Shown: positions 1 to 9,095, counted from the first letter of the stretch. The stretch: DNA of 64,000 nucleotides from Ideonella sp. (GCF_016702655.1 NZ_JADJDO010000003.1:308113-372112); one strand, 5' to 3'. Numbers and translations: made by a program. The notes: a model not told the origin generated them from the sequence alone.

Positions 1-55
1 GCAGCGGCGCCAGCGGGTCGGCTGCATCGAGATCCTGGCAGTGTTCGCGGTTCAT
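1..55 (-). CDS. kynU: kynureninase, N-terminal fragment (cut by window edge)
   Basis: Only the first 18 codons lie in the window. They read MNREHCQDLDAADPLAPL, which matches the usual start of bacterial kynureninase, a PLP enzyme that splits kynurenine or 3-hydroxykynurenine into anthranilate or 3-hydroxyanthranilate plus alanine. The kynurenine formamidase gene on the same strand 2 kb upstream supports the call. No strong ribosome binding site precedes the ATG. The rest of the gene lies left of position 1. Confidence 0.75.
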   Translation of the reverse strand, partial: MNREHCQDLDAADPLAPL

Positions 56-110
56 GGTCGCGGTCTCGCGGTTCGGTTCTCTTGACACTGATGATGCGCA
101 GCGTCGCGCG

Positions 111-1895
111 CTACGCCTCGCGCCACAGGGGTTCGAGTCTGGAAGCGATGCGGCGTCCGTGCGTCTGCACGACCTCCTGCGGCGACAGGCTCGGGCGGAT
201 GCGCCGCGCCGCCGCCAGCGCCGCGCGCGCCTCGGGCTCGCGGGCCAGCGCCATCAAGACGGCGGCTTCGAGGATGCGGCTCAAGTGCAGCCGCGGGTCT
301 CGACCGGTGCTCGTCCGCACTTCGTACAGCGCATCGTCCGGCCGCCCCAGCTTCAGCAGCAGGATTCCCAGCGCCCAGCCCCAGAAGCCCAAGCGCCGAT
401 CGCGCGGGCTGATGCGCATGCCGTAGCGCATGCGATCGACGGCCTGCTCGGTACGGCCCATCTGCCCGTAGGTCGCACCCAGCGCGACATGCGCCTGCGC
501 GTTGCTCGGGTCGATCTCCAGCGCGCGCAACAGGATCTCTTCGCCGCGTTCGCATTGGCCGAGATCCGACAGCGCACAACCTGCAAAACCCAGCACGGCG
601 GTGCTGCCATCGTCGAGCGCGATCGCCTGGTCTGCCGCCTGGCGAGCCTCGTCGAGCAGCGCTGGCTCGGACGGCAGCAAGCCGGTGTTGCAGCCCAGCG
701 CAGTCAACAGTGAGAACAGCGCACGTGCCTGCGCAAACTCCGGGTCCAACTCGCAGGCCGCGTGCAACTGGGCGCGTGCCTCCCGGATCGCCTCTTCGGT
801 CCAGCCCTTGAGGGCGACCGCTCCCAGCCCCTGCTGATAATGGCCCCAGGCGGTGACGTTTTCCGGGCGCAGCCGGCGCACCAGCGAGATCTCGGCGCGC
901 ACGAGCTCGGGTTCGAGCTCAGACATCACGCCGCGTGCGATTTCGTCCTGCAGATCAGCGATGTCGGCGGCGCCGGCTTCGAAACGGCCCGACCACAGCA
1001 CCCGTGCCGACGCGGCATCGACCAGCTGGGGCGACACGCGAAGCCGGCCGCCGACCGGGCGCACGCTGCCTTCGACGATGTAGCGCACGCCGAGCTCGCG
1101 CGCGATCGCCGCAGTGCCCTGATCGCGCCCGCGGAAGAGAAAGGACGAGGATTGCGAGATCAGCTCGAAGCCGGCCACCCGCGCCAGAAGCGCGATCACG
1201 TCCTCGACCAGACCGTCGGCCAGCAGGCCCAGGCGCGGATCGTCGGACAGAACCTTGAAGGGCAGCACGGCGATCGATGGCTTGTCCGCCGCCACCAGCC
1301 CGGCCGTGCTGTCGGCGTTCGAGGCCGGGGACCGAGCCGGTGCAGTTGCGTCGTCTCGCCGGGACACGGCCTCCTGCGCGCGCACCCGCCAGACTCGCAC
1401 CGGCTCGGCGATGTTCTTCACCGCCTGCTCGCCGTGGTCCTCGAAGTCAGCGGCGACCTTGCCCTTGACCGCGATGCGGACCGAGTCCGACACCGTGACG
1501 CCGCCCGGTTCCGCCAGGCCTTCGAGCCGCGCGGCGATATTCACTCCGTCGCCGTAGACCGTGCCATCGGCCTTCTCGGCAACGTCGCCCAGGTGCACGC
1601 CGATGCGAAAGCGCATGCGCCGATCCTCGGGCACGGCATCGGCCAGGAGTTTCAACTGTGCCTGGATCGCCAGCGCTGCCGTTACCGCGCCCAGGGCCGT
1701 TCCGAACACGGACAGCACCGAGTCGCCGGCGGTGTCGATGACTCGGCCGCGTTGCGCCTCGATCTGGGCGCGAAACACCGCACGCGCCGCATCGAGGGTC
1801 GCTATCGTGGCACGGTCGTCGATCGACATCAGTCGCGAGTAGCCTGCCGCATCGGCGGCAAGAATCGCGGCAAGGCGGTGTTGCAACTCGCTCAC
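111..1895 (-). CDS. class III adenylate/guanylate cyclase with TolB-like and TPR regions
   Basis: The protein has 594 residues from the GTG chosen here. An ATG 129 bp upstream is also open, but the extra 43 residues look non-native and AAGG precedes the GTG. Residues about 5-170 form a class III cyclase domain, with metal-binding Asp candidates D15 and D58 (TAGDS) and the conserved GDGVNIAARLE stretch near 117-125. Residues about 210-330 resemble the TolB N-terminal-like domain often joined to such cyclases (PSIAVLPF). The C-terminal third is alpha-helical and TPR-like. No membrane segment was seen, so it is probably cytoplasmic. It lies between kynB and kynU on the same strand, which is unusual; a nucleotide-signalling role is inferred from the family and its ligand is unknown. 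Confidence 0.85.
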   Translation of the reverse strand: MSELQHRLAAILAADAAGYSRLMSIDDRATIATLDAARAVFRAQIEAQRGRVIDTAGDSVLSVFGTALGAVTAALAIQAQLKLLADAVPEDRRMRFRIGVHLGDVAEKADGTVYGDGVNIAARLEGLAEPGGVTVSDSVRIAVKGKVAADFEDHGEQAVKNIAEPVRVWRVRAQEAVSRRDDATAPARSPASNADSTAGLVAADKPSIAVLPFKVLSDDPRLGLLADGLVEDVIALLARVAGFELISQSSSFLFRGRDQGTAAIARELGVRYIVEGSVRPVGGRLRVSPQLVDAASARVLWSGRFEAGAADIADLQDEIARGVMSELEPELVRAEISLVRRLRPENVTAWGHYQQGLGAVALKGWTEEAIREARAQLHAACELDPEFAQARALFSLLTALGCNTGLLPSEPALLDEARQAADQAIALDDGSTAVLGFAGCALSDLGQCERGEEILLRALEIDPSNAQAHVALGATYGQMGRTEQAVDRMRYGMRISPRDRRLGFWGWALGILLLKLGRPDDALYEVRTSTGRDPRLHLSRILEAAVLMALAREPEARAALAAARRIRPSLSPQEVVQTHGRRIASRLEPLWREA

Positions 1896-2100
1896 GAGAG
1901 TACCTTGGTGCTGCGCGCGCCGGCATCCGGGCTTGGGGCAGCCCGGCGCGTGCATGAAAGCCGCAGCTGACTCGCGCTTGCCCGGCCTCGAGCGCGGCGT
2001 GCGGATGTGGTTTTCGCCATGCACGTAATCGGTTGGGGTGCTTCGACGCTCACGATATCAACAGTCGCCGTTTCGCGAATGGATGCTTCTGGGGCCGAGT

Positions 2101-2733
2101 TCAGCGGCCTGCCAGTGCTCTCAGCACCGCGCGCACTGGCGACGCGTCGGCGTCGATCCAGCGCAGCGGCAGCGCGATCAGCTCATAGTCGCCCTCGGGC
2201 ACCTCGTCGAGGACGAGATTTTCGAGCACGCGGACGTCCAGAAGAAGTAACTGCCGGTGGCTGGCGAGCGTCTTGCTCGGCGCCGGATCGATCGAGGGCG
2301 TGTCGATGCCGATCAGTTTCACGCCCTGGCCCGCAAGCCACGCGACGGTCTCGGGCGCAAAGGCGGCGAAGTCGTCGCGCCAGCGTTCGGCCGCGGCGTG
2401 CTCGCTGGTGCGTACCAGCACCCGCGGCGGCAGCCCGGACGCAGCATGCGCCAGATGCTCGACCGTGACGAGCGGCCCGCAGGCGATGGCGTGGATCACG
2501 CGGCAGCGGCCGAGATAGGGCGCGAGATCGACCGCGCCAATCGAAGGAGCACCATCGGCATAGTGCAGCGGCGCGTCGGCGTGGGCGCCGACGTGCGGCG
2601 AGGTCGTCACCGCGCTCACGTTGACCGGACAGCCCGGCGCGATGCGCGCGACCCACTGCTGCGCGTACGGCGTGTCGCCGGGGAAGACCGGCGAGGCGCT
2701 GGAGACCGGCGGCGAGATGTCCCAGATGCGCAT
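2101..2733 (-). CDS. kynB: kynurenine formamidase (arylformamidase)
   Basis: The 210-residue protein matches KynB, the zinc-dependent enzyme that hydrolyses N-formylkynurenine to kynurenine and formate in tryptophan degradation. The family metal motif appears as HVGAHADAPLHY near residues 47-58, and the start MRIWDISPPV is typical, as is the length. It begins a minus-strand run that continues into the cyclase gene and kynU. About 205 bp separate its stop from the GTG of the cyclase, so co-transcription is likely but not certain. No kynA (tryptophan 2,3-dioxygenase) is visible in the window. Confidence 0.93.
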   Translation of the reverse strand: MRIWDISPPVSSASPVFPGDTPYAQQWVARIAPGCPVNVSAVTTSPHVGAHADAPLHYADGAPSIGAVDLAPYLGRCRVIHAIACGPLVTVEHLAHAASGLPPRVLVRTSEHAAAERWRDDFAAFAPETVAWLAGQGVKLIGIDTPSIDPAPSKTLASHRQLLLLDVRVLENLVLDEVPEGDYELIALPLRWIDADASPVRAVLRALAGR

Positions 2734-2823
2734 GCGAGACTGGCGTCCTGTGGCAACGAAGGCGCCACGGTAGCACCGCGCCGCGCTGCGCGCCGCGGAG
2801 TCGGGATTTCAGGAAGACGACGC

Positions 2824-3246
2824 GTGACGCTGGCCTATCGACTGCTCGCCGACGCGGTGCTGCTGCTGCACCTGGCGTTCATCGCCTTCGTCGTCGCCGG
2901 CGCGCTGCTCGTCTGGCGCTGGCCACGGCTCGCGTGGCTGCACCTGCCGGCGCTCGCCTGGGGCGCATATGCCGTGATCGGCGGCGCGATCTGCCCGCTC
3001 ACGCCGCTCGAGAACGCGCTGCGCGCGGCCGGCGGCGGCAGCGTCTACACGCCCTCGTTCATCGAGCACTACCTGCTGCCGATCGTCTACCCCGACGCGG
3101 TGCAGGGCGCCGCGGGGCGCGGCTGGCAGGTCGCGCTCGGCGTCGCCCTCGTCGCGGGCAACGCGGGGCTGTACGCGCTGCTGCTGCTGCGCCGGCGCCG
3201 CGCCGTGGCGCAGAATCGCGCCGGCAGGAGGCAGGCAGGACCTTGA
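2824..3246 (+). CDS. DUF2784 small membrane protein
   Basis: The 140-residue protein starts at a GTG with AGGAAGA a few bases upstream. It has three hydrophobic segments near residues 8-30, 38-55 and 100-122, an internal Cys-Pro-Leu-Thr-Pro-Leu-Glu turn and an Arg-rich C-terminal tail. This layout fits the DUF2784 family, whose function is unknown. Its stop overlaps the putative TTG start of the ion channel gene that follows, so the two are probably co-translated. Confidence 0.8.
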   Translation: MTLAYRLLADAVLLLHLAFIAFVVAGALLVWRWPRLAWLHLPALAWGAYAVIGGAICPLTPLENALRAAGGGSVYTPSFIEHYLLPIVYPDAVQGAAGRGWQVALGVALVAGNAGLYALLLLRRRRAVAQNRAGRRQAGP

Positions 3247-4139
3247 ACCCATCGACGACCCCGATCCGCCCGCAAGCCGGCGGCGATGCGGCAGATCCCG
3301 AGTTCGGCCGGCCGCTGTCGGGCTGGCGGCTGCGCATGTACACCGTGATCTTCGAGGCCGACACCCGGGCCGGGCGGCGTTTCGACCTGTGGCTGATCGC
3401 CGCCGTGCTGGCGAGCGTGCTCGTCGTGCTGCTCGACAGCGTGCAGGACCTGCACGCGCGCTGGGGCACGCTGTTCATGGCGCTCGAGATCGGCTTCACC
3501 GCGCTCTTCACGGTCGAGTACCTTGCGCGCCTGGCTTGCGTGCGCCGGCCGCTGCGCTACGCGACGAGCTTCTTCGGCGTGATCGACCTGCTGGCCGTGC
3601 TGCCGACCTACCTGGCGCTGTTCGTCCCGGGGCTGCACGCGTTGGTCGATGTACGCATCCTGCGCCTGCTGCGCATCTTCCGGATCCTGAAGCTCGGCGC
3701 CTACGTCGCCGAGTACCGCGCGCTCGGCGAGGCGCTCGCGGCGAGCCGGCGCAAGATCACCGTCTTCCTGTTCTTCGTGCTGATGGTCGTGCTCGTGATC
3801 GGCACGCTGATGTACGTCGTCGAGGGGCCGGCGAACGGCTTCACGAGCATCCCGATCTCGATCTACTGGGCGATCACGACGATGACCACGGTCGGCTTCG
3901 GCGACATCGCGCCCAAGACCGATCTCGGCCGCTTCATCGCGTCGTTCCAGATGCTGCTCGGCTGGGGCATCCTCGCCGTGCCCACCGGCATCGTCAGCGC
4001 CGAGTTCACCGCGCGCCGCGTGCGCCGCGAGCCGACGACGCGCACCTGCCACGAATGCCTGAGCGAAGGCCACGAGGTGAGCGCGAAGTTCTGCCGCGAT
4101 TGCGGAGCGCCGTTGCCGGCGCACGAGGTGGGGGGTTAG
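3243..4139 (+). CDS. voltage-gated-type potassium channel with C-terminal zinc ribbon
   Basis: Read from a TTG at 3243, with AGGAGG 12 bases upstream, the protein has 298 residues; the true start could be a later codon. It has the six-helix plan of the ion transport family, with an S4-like Arg-rich segment at 138-151 (RILRLLRIFRILKL) and the selectivity filter TTVGFGD at 215-221, which predicts K+ selectivity. After the last helix come two CxxC pairs (C269/C272 and C284/C287) that look like a zinc ribbon. The stop codon overlaps the argF stop tail to tail. Confidence 0.87.
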   Translation: MNPSTTPIRPQAGGDAADPEFGRPLSGWRLRMYTVIFEADTRAGRRFDLWLIAAVLASVLVVLLDSVQDLHARWGTLFMALEIGFTALFTVEYLARLACVRRPLRYATSFFGVIDLLAVLPTYLALFVPGLHALVDVRILRLLRIFRILKLGAYVAEYRALGEALAASRRKITVFLFFVLMVVLVIGTLMYVVEGPANGFTSIPISIYWAITTMTTVGFGDIAPKTDLGRFIASFQMLLGWGILAVPTGIVSAEFTARRVRREPTTRTCHECLSEGHEVSAKFCRDCGAPLPAHEVGG

Positions 4140-5068
4140 CCGATTCGCCCGAGCAAGAGGTACTCCATGAGTGCCTTCTGCACATGCATCCTGTTCTCGG
4201 CCTCGTCCCAGACGACGGACTGCGGGCCGTCGATGACATCGGCGTCGACTTCCTCGCCGCGGTGGGCCGGCAGGCAGTGCATGAACAGCGCGTCCTTGCG
4301 CGCGGCGGCCATCATGTCGGCGTCGACGCGCCAGTCGACGAAGGCCTTCATGCGGGCCTCGTTCTCGGTCTCGTAGCCCATGCTGGTCCAGACGTCGGTC
4401 GTCACGAGATGGGCACCGCGGCAGGCGTCCTGCGGGTGGTTGAAGAGTTTCAGGCAGGCCTGGTTGCTGACGCCCGCCACCTCGGGGTCGATCTCGTAGC
4501 CGCCCGGCGTGCTGACGTGCAGTGTGAAGCCGAGGATGTCGGCCGCCTGCGCCCAGGTGTTGGCCATGTTGTTGCCGTCGCCGACCCAGGCCACGACCTT
4601 GCCGTGAATGCTGCCGCGGTGCTCGATGAAGGTGAAGATGTCAGCCAGGATCTGGCACGGGTGGTATTCGTTGGTCAGGCCGTTGATCACGGGCACGCGC
4701 GAGTGCGCGGCGAAACGCTCGAGCTTGGCCTGCTCGAAGGTGCGGATCATCACGATATCGACCATGCGGCCGATCACGCGCGCGCTGTCTTCCACCGGCT
4801 CGGCGCGGCCGAGCTGGCTGTCGCCGGTGGTCAGGTTCACGACCGAGCCACCCATCTGGTACATGCCGGCCTCGAAGCTCACGCGCGTGCGCGTGCTCGC
4901 CTTCTCGAAGATCATCGCGAGCGTGCGGTCGACGAGCGGCTGGTACTTCTCGTAGTTCTTGAAGCGCCGCTTGATGATCGCGGCGCGCTCGAACAGGTAG
5001 GCGTACTCCTCGGCACGCAGGTCCTTGAACTGCAGGTAGTGCTTGATGAGGCTCATGCCGGGCTTCAT
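4136..5068 (-). CDS. argF: ornithine carbamoyltransferase
   Basis: The 310-residue protein carries the carbamoyl phosphate motif STRTR at 58-62, HPCQ at 136-139 and the ornithine-binding loop HCLPAHR at 264-270. It makes citrulline from ornithine and carbamoyl phosphate in arginine biosynthesis. The start was chosen because its ATG overlaps the argD stop as ATGA, which suggests translational coupling. The next Met, four residues later, would also give a normal length. Confidence 0.97.
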   Translation of the reverse strand: MKPGMSLIKHYLQFKDLRAEEYAYLFERAAIIKRRFKNYEKYQPLVDRTLAMIFEKASTRTRVSFEAGMYQMGGSVVNLTTGDSQLGRAEPVEDSARVIGRMVDIVMIRTFEQAKLERFAAHSRVPVINGLTNEYHPCQILADIFTFIEHRGSIHGKVVAWVGDGNNMANTWAQAADILGFTLHVSTPGGYEIDPEVAGVSNQACLKLFNHPQDACRGAHLVTTDVWTSMGYETENEARMKAFVDWRVDADMMAAARKDALFMHCLPAHRGEEVDADVIDGPQSVVWDEAENRMHVQKALMEYLLLGRIG

Positions 5069-6279
5069 GGCCGGGGTTCGGACAGCAGCGAACGCACGAG
5101 CGGCACCAGGATGGCGACGATCTGCGCGGCCTCGTCGCGGGTCAGGATCAGCGGCGGCACGAGGCGGATCACGCGCTCTGCGGTCACGCTCAACATCAGC
5201 CCTGCCTCGGCGGCGCGTGAGAGGATCACGCCGCAAGGCCGGTCGAGCTCGATGCCGAGCATCAGCCCCTGGCCGCGGATCTCGACCACGCCGGCCACGC
5301 CGGCGAGCGCCTGCTCGAGGCCGGACTTCAGCGCCGAGCCGACCTCGGCGGCGTTGGCAAGCAGGCCTTCCTCCTCCATGATGCGGATCGTCTCGACGCC
5401 GGCGCGCATGGCGAGCGGGTTGCCGCCGAAGGTCGTGCCGTGGTTGCCGGGGCCCAAGACGTCCGCCGCGCGCGGCCCGCAGACCACCGCGCCGACCGGA
5501 ACGCCCGAACCGAGGCCCTTGGCGAGCGGCATCACGTCGGGCCGGATGCCGGCCCATTGATGCGCGAACCACTTGCCGGTCCGGCCCATGCCGCACTGCA
5601 CCTCGTCGAGCATCAGCAGCCAGCCCCGCTCATCGCACATGCGACGCGCCGCGCGCAGGTAGTCCACCGTCGCCGGGTTGATGCCGCCTTCGCCCTGGAT
5701 GACCTCCAGGAACACTGCGGTCACGTTCGGATGCGTGCGCGCGACCTCCTCGAGCGCGCCGACGTCGTTCAGCGGCACGCGCACGAAGCCTTCGACGAGC
5801 GGGCCGAAGCCGGCCTGGATCTTGGGGTTGCCGGTCGCCGACAGCGTTGCGATCGAGCGCCCGTGGAAGGCTTTCTCGCAGACCACGATCTCAGGCCTGG
5901 TGTTGCCCTGATCATGGCCGAACTTGCGTGCGATCTTGATCGCGGCCTCGTTGGCTTCGAGCCCGGTGCTGCAGAAGAACGCCTTGGCAAGGCCCGAGAG
6001 CTCGCACAGCCTGGCCGCGAGTTGCTCCTGCAGCGGGACGTGGTAGTAGTTGGACGAGTGGATGAGCTTGCCGATCTGGTCTTGCAGCGCTGGCACGAGC
6101 TTCGGGTGCGCGTGGCCGAGCGTGTTGACCGCGATCCCGCCCAGCCCGTCGAGGTATTTGCGGCCTTCGGTGTCCCAGACCCAGCAGCCGCGGCCGTGCG
6201 ACAGCGCCAACGGCAGCCGGCCGTAAGTGGCCATCACGTGCGGCTCGAGTAATGCAGCGGGCGGTTCAGGGGCGTTCAT
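5065..6279 (-). CDS. argD: acetylornithine/succinyldiaminopimelate aminotransferase
   Basis: This 404-residue class III PLP aminotransferase has the GLEAN segment at 106-110, the PLP-contacting LDEVQ at 224-228 and the Schiff-base lysine K254 in PLAKGLGSG. It interconverts N-acetylglutamate semialdehyde and N-acetylornithine in arginine synthesis and may also serve lysine synthesis. GGAG lies upstream of the ATG. It is the first gene of an argD-argF pair joined by an ATGA overlap. Confidence 0.95.
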   Translation of the reverse strand: MNAPEPPAALLEPHVMATYGRLPLALSHGRGCWVWDTEGRKYLDGLGGIAVNTLGHAHPKLVPALQDQIGKLIHSSNYYHVPLQEQLAARLCELSGLAKAFFCSTGLEANEAAIKIARKFGHDQGNTRPEIVVCEKAFHGRSIATLSATGNPKIQAGFGPLVEGFVRVPLNDVGALEEVARTHPNVTAVFLEVIQGEGGINPATVDYLRAARRMCDERGWLLMLDEVQCGMGRTGKWFAHQWAGIRPDVMPLAKGLGSGVPVGAVVCGPRAADVLGPGNHGTTFGGNPLAMRAGVETIRIMEEEGLLANAAEVGSALKSGLEQALAGVAGVVEIRGQGLMLGIELDRPCGVILSRAAEAGLMLSVTAERVIRLVPPLILTRDEAAQIVAILVPLVRSLLSEPRP

Positions 6280-6521
6280 TCGGACTCCAGAAATGGCGAT
6301 GGCCCTGCAGGGCGGCTTGCCCCGCTGCGGGCCTGATCGATTCTAAGGCGGGGCGCGCTGGCGCCGAATACACGGCCATGGTCCATCTCGCGCTTGTCGA
6401 CGGTCATGCTGCGCCGCAGCACGGGCGAGGCACAATGGCGCTTCGCTCACGCCCGCCGCGCCGCAAGGCGCTCTGGTGCGAGCGGCCCTACCGCACCAAC
6501 GATGCCGCCTCGTCTCCCGCG

Positions 6522-6875
6522 ATGACCACCCCGCCCAAGCCGCGCCAGTTCTTCATCCAGGGCGTCACGAATGCAGGCAAGACCTTCCGGCCGAGCGACT
6601 GGGCCGAGCGCCTGGCGGGGGCCTTGTCGAGCTTCCGGCCCGAAGGCAGCGCGGGCGGCATTGCGGCGCACATCGGCTACTCGCCGCTTTGCGTGCCGCG
6701 CGTGGTCGGCGGCGTCAAGTGCGTGATCGTCAGCGAGGCATTGCGCGATGTCGAGCCGATGGCCTGGGACTTCGTGATGCACTTCGCGCGCGACAACGAC
6801 CTGCCCTGCGTCGAAGCCTGTCTGCTGCCCGACGCGCCTGTCGACGATACGCCGGGCCGATCCAGGGCTCCTTGA
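6522..6875 (+). CDS. DUF3579 family protein
   Basis: The 117-residue soluble protein begins MTTPPKPRQFFIQGVT and matches the DUF3579 family common in betaproteobacteria; its function is unknown. An upstream in-frame extension exists but is Arg-rich and lacks family character, so the ATG at 6522 was chosen. The conserved Phe-rich start and a central segment (GGIAAHIGYSPLCVP) are visible. The 242 bp between argD and this gene hold no other recognisable feature. Confidence 0.8.
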   Translation: MTTPPKPRQFFIQGVTNAGKTFRPSDWAERLAGALSSFRPEGSAGGIAAHIGYSPLCVPRVVGGVKCVIVSEALRDVEPMAWDFVMHFARDNDLPCVEACLLPDAPVDDTPGRSRAP

Positions 6876-6924
6876 CCTCCACGATAGGCGGGCTGGCCGC
6901 AGCCCCCGGCGGCGCTCAATGGCA

Positions 6925-6946
6925 AAGGCCCGCGAATGCGGGCCTT
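6925..6946 (-). terminator. hairpin terminator downstream of rpsT
   Basis: A perfect 9-bp stem (AAGGCCCGC / GCGGGCCTT) encloses the loop GAAT. It lies 26 bp past the rpsT stop, so it probably ends the rpsT transcript. Only a short T stretch follows on the minus strand. The symmetrical stem could also stop reading from the DUF3579 gene. Confidence 0.7.
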
Positions 6947-6971
6947 GTTCGGTTGAGGCAGGTGCCTGACT

Positions 6972-7268
6972 TCAGGCGGCCATTGCCTTGACCTTGGCGG
7001 AGAGACGGCTCTTGTGGCGCGCGGCCTTGTTCTTGTGGAACAGGCCCTTGTCGGCGATCGAGTCGATCACCGGCTGGGCGGTCTTGAACAGGTCGGCAGC
7101 CTTGGCCTTGTCGCCCGCGAGCACGGCCTTCTGCACGTTCTTGATCACGGTGCGGAACTTCGAGCGCAGCGCGGTGTTCGCGGCGTTGAGCTTGACGTCC
7201 TGGCGGACGCGCTTGAGGCCCGACGCGATGCGGACGGTCTTCTTCTTGGCTTTGGACGAGGTGGCCAT
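6972..7268 (-). CDS. rpsT: 30S ribosomal protein S20
   Basis: The 98-residue, Lys/Ala-rich protein matches bS20 along its full length (MATSSKAKKKTVRIASG at the start, KNKAARHKSRL near the end). It binds 16S rRNA during early assembly of the small subunit. It is monocistronic, followed by a hairpin terminator, and divergent from murJ, the usual arrangement in this group. A TACAAT box on the minus strand at 7302-7307 is a plausible -10. Confidence 0.97.
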   Translation of the reverse strand: MATSSKAKKKTVRIASGLKRVRQDVKLNAANTALRSKFRTVIKNVQKAVLAGDKAKAADLFKTAQPVIDSIADKGLFHKNKAARHKSRLSAKVKAMAA

Positions 7269-7352
7269 GCTGGGGAGTGTTCTGGTGGAGCGAAGCCGCG
7301 CATTGTAGCACTGCGGCTGTTACCGGCGCGGGGCGCCGTGGGCCCCGTTCCT

Positions 7353-7358
7353 ATAATC
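7353..7358 (+). promoter_or_regulatory. putative -10 box for murJ
   Basis: An exact TATAAT lies 45 bp before the murJ start, in the divergent region with rpsT. No good -35 hexamer sits at 16-18 bp, so the call rests on the -10 match and its position. Confidence 0.45.
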
Positions 7359-7402
7359 GACCTCCGCCGCCGAACCGCTCGCGCCAGCCGCTGGCCTGAT
7401 TG

Positions 7403-8959
7403 ATGAACCTGCTGCGCGCAGCCTCCACCGTCTCCCTGCTCACGCTCGCCTCGCGCGTAACCGGCCTGGCGCGTGAACTCTTCGTCGCCGCGACCTTTGG
7501 CGCCAGCGCGGCGACGGATGCGTTCAACGTCGCGTTTCGCATCCCGAACCTGCTGCGCCGCCTGTTCGCCGAGGGCGCCTTCTCGCAGGCCTTCGTACCG
7601 ATCCTGGCCGAATCCCGCAGTCGCGAAGGTGACGATGCAACGCGGCTGCTCGTCGACGCCGTGGGCACGGTGCTGATCTGGGCCGTGCTCGCGACGAGCG
7701 CCGTCGGCGTCATCGGGGCTCCGGTGGTGGTCTGGCTGATGGCATCGGGGCTCGCCGACTTCGACGCCGCGGTCGTGATGACGCGGCTGATGTTTCCCTA
7801 CATCGCCTGCATGGCGCTCGCAGCGCTGTCGGCCGGCGTGCTCAACACCTGGAAGCGCTTCGCCGTGCCGGCCGCCACGCCGGTGCTGCTCAATCTGTCG
7901 GTGATCGGCGGCGCCTGGCTGCTCGTGCCGCGCTTTCCCGCCTGGGGCATCCCGCCGGTCTATGCCCTCGCCGCCGGCGTGATGGTCGGCGGCCTGTTGC
8001 AGTCGGCGGTGCAGGTGCCCGCGTTGCGGCGCATCGGCATGATGCCGCACATCGGCGTCACGCCCGCGGCGTTGCGCGCTGCCTGGGCGCACCCGGGTGT
8101 GCACCGGGTCGTGGCCAAGATGCTGCCGGCACTGCTGGGCGTCTCGGTAGCGCAGCTCTCGCTGCTGATCAACACCCAGATCGCGTCGCACGTGGGCGTG
8201 GGCGCGGTTTCGTGGCTGACCTTCGCCGACCGGCTGATGGAGTTTCCGACCGCGCTGCTCGGCGTCGCCCTCGGTGTGGTGCTGCTGCCGCAGCTCTCGG
8301 CGGCGCAGGCGAAGAACGAAGGTGCGGCTTACTCCGGCCTGCTCGACTGGGGCCTGCGGCTGGTGCTGCTGCTCGCGCTGCCGTGCGCGGCGGCGCTGCT
8401 CGTCTTCGCGCAGCCGATGGTGGCCGTGGTCTTCCACTACGGGGCTTTCACCGCCCGCGATGTGGGCCAGACCGTGCTCGCGCTGATGGCCTACGGGGTC
8501 GGCCTGCTCGGCCTCGTGGGCGTCAAGGTCCTCGCGCCCGGCTTCTATGCGCGCCAGGACATGCGCACACCGGTGACGATCGCGATCGCGATGCTGGTGG
8601 CGACCCAGCTGATGAATCTCGTCTTCGTGCCGCGCCTCGGGCACGCCGGGTTGGCGCTGTCGATCGGCATCGCGGCGCTGTTCAACGCGCTGCTGCTGCT
8701 GATCGGCCTGACGAGGCGCGGCATCTACGCCGCGCGACCGGGCTGGCCCGGGTTCGTGGCGCGCGTGGTGGCGGCGACCGCGGTGCTCGGTGGCGGGCTG
8801 GCGTGGGCCGCGCAGGCCGTCGACTGGATCGCGCTCGCCGCGCAGCCGGCGTTGCGCATCGCGCTGCTGGCCGGCGCGCTCATCACCGCGGCGGTGCTGT
8901 ACTTCGGCGCACTGGCGCTGCTGGGCGTGTCGGCGCGGCAGTTCGTGCGCAAGGCCTAA
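7403..8959 (+). CDS. murJ: lipid II flippase MurJ
   Basis: This 518-residue polytopic inner-membrane protein of the MOP superfamily flips lipid II across the membrane for peptidoglycan synthesis. The typical N-terminal segment (SRVTGLARELFVAATFG) and the motif FRIPNLLRRLFAEGAFSQAF are present, with about 14 hydrophobic segments. The ATG was preferred over an adjacent TTG. The divergent rpsT-murJ pairing is conserved in betaproteobacteria. Confidence 0.96.
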   Translation: MNLLRAASTVSLLTLASRVTGLARELFVAATFGASAATDAFNVAFRIPNLLRRLFAEGAFSQAFVPILAESRSREGDDATRLLVDAVGTVLIWAVLATSAVGVIGAPVVVWLMASGLADFDAAVVMTRLMFPYIACMALAALSAGVLNTWKRFAVPAATPVLLNLSVIGGAWLLVPRFPAWGIPPVYALAAGVMVGGLLQSAVQVPALRRIGMMPHIGVTPAALRAAWAHPGVHRVVAKMLPALLGVSVAQLSLLINTQIASHVGVGAVSWLTFADRLMEFPTALLGVALGVVLLPQLSAAQAKNEGAAYSGLLDWGLRLVLLLALPCAAALLVFAQPMVAVVFHYGAFTARDVGQTVLALMAYGVGLLGLVGVKVLAPGFYARQDMRTPVTIAIAMLVATQLMNLVFVPRLGHAGLALSIGIAALFNALLLLIGLTRRGIYAARPGWPGFVARVVAATAVLGGGLAWAAQAVDWIALAAQPALRIALLAGALITAAVLYFGALALLGVSARQFVRKA

Positions 8960-8965
8960 ACTGCC

Positions 8966-9095
8966 GGAATGAGTCTCCCACGCTCGCTTCGTTGGCTGCG
9001 GCCGGCGCTTCGCGCCTTCACATCGCTTCGCGATGTGAGCCTGCGCCTCAACCTTCGGATGTTCCTGCCCCCCGGAGGGGGCGGTCAGTACCTTC
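8966..9095 (+). repeat. interspersed GC-rich repeat, copy 1
   Basis: This noncoding stretch between murJ and the SirB1 gene resembles, on the opposite strand, the stretch at 53250-53394. Both share the GTTGGCT...GGCCGGCGCTTCGCGCCTT core, then a small palindrome (here ACATCGCTTCGCGATGT) and a run of C then G (CCCCCCGGAGGGGG). It belongs to a family of intergenic repeats related to the copies at 52842 and 62458. Confidence 0.7.

Noticed and set aside
1896..2024. Extension of the cyclase gene to an upstream ATG at 2024.
   Set aside because: The added residues are Arg/Pro-rich with no family similarity, and the cyclase domain begins directly after the GTG at 1895.
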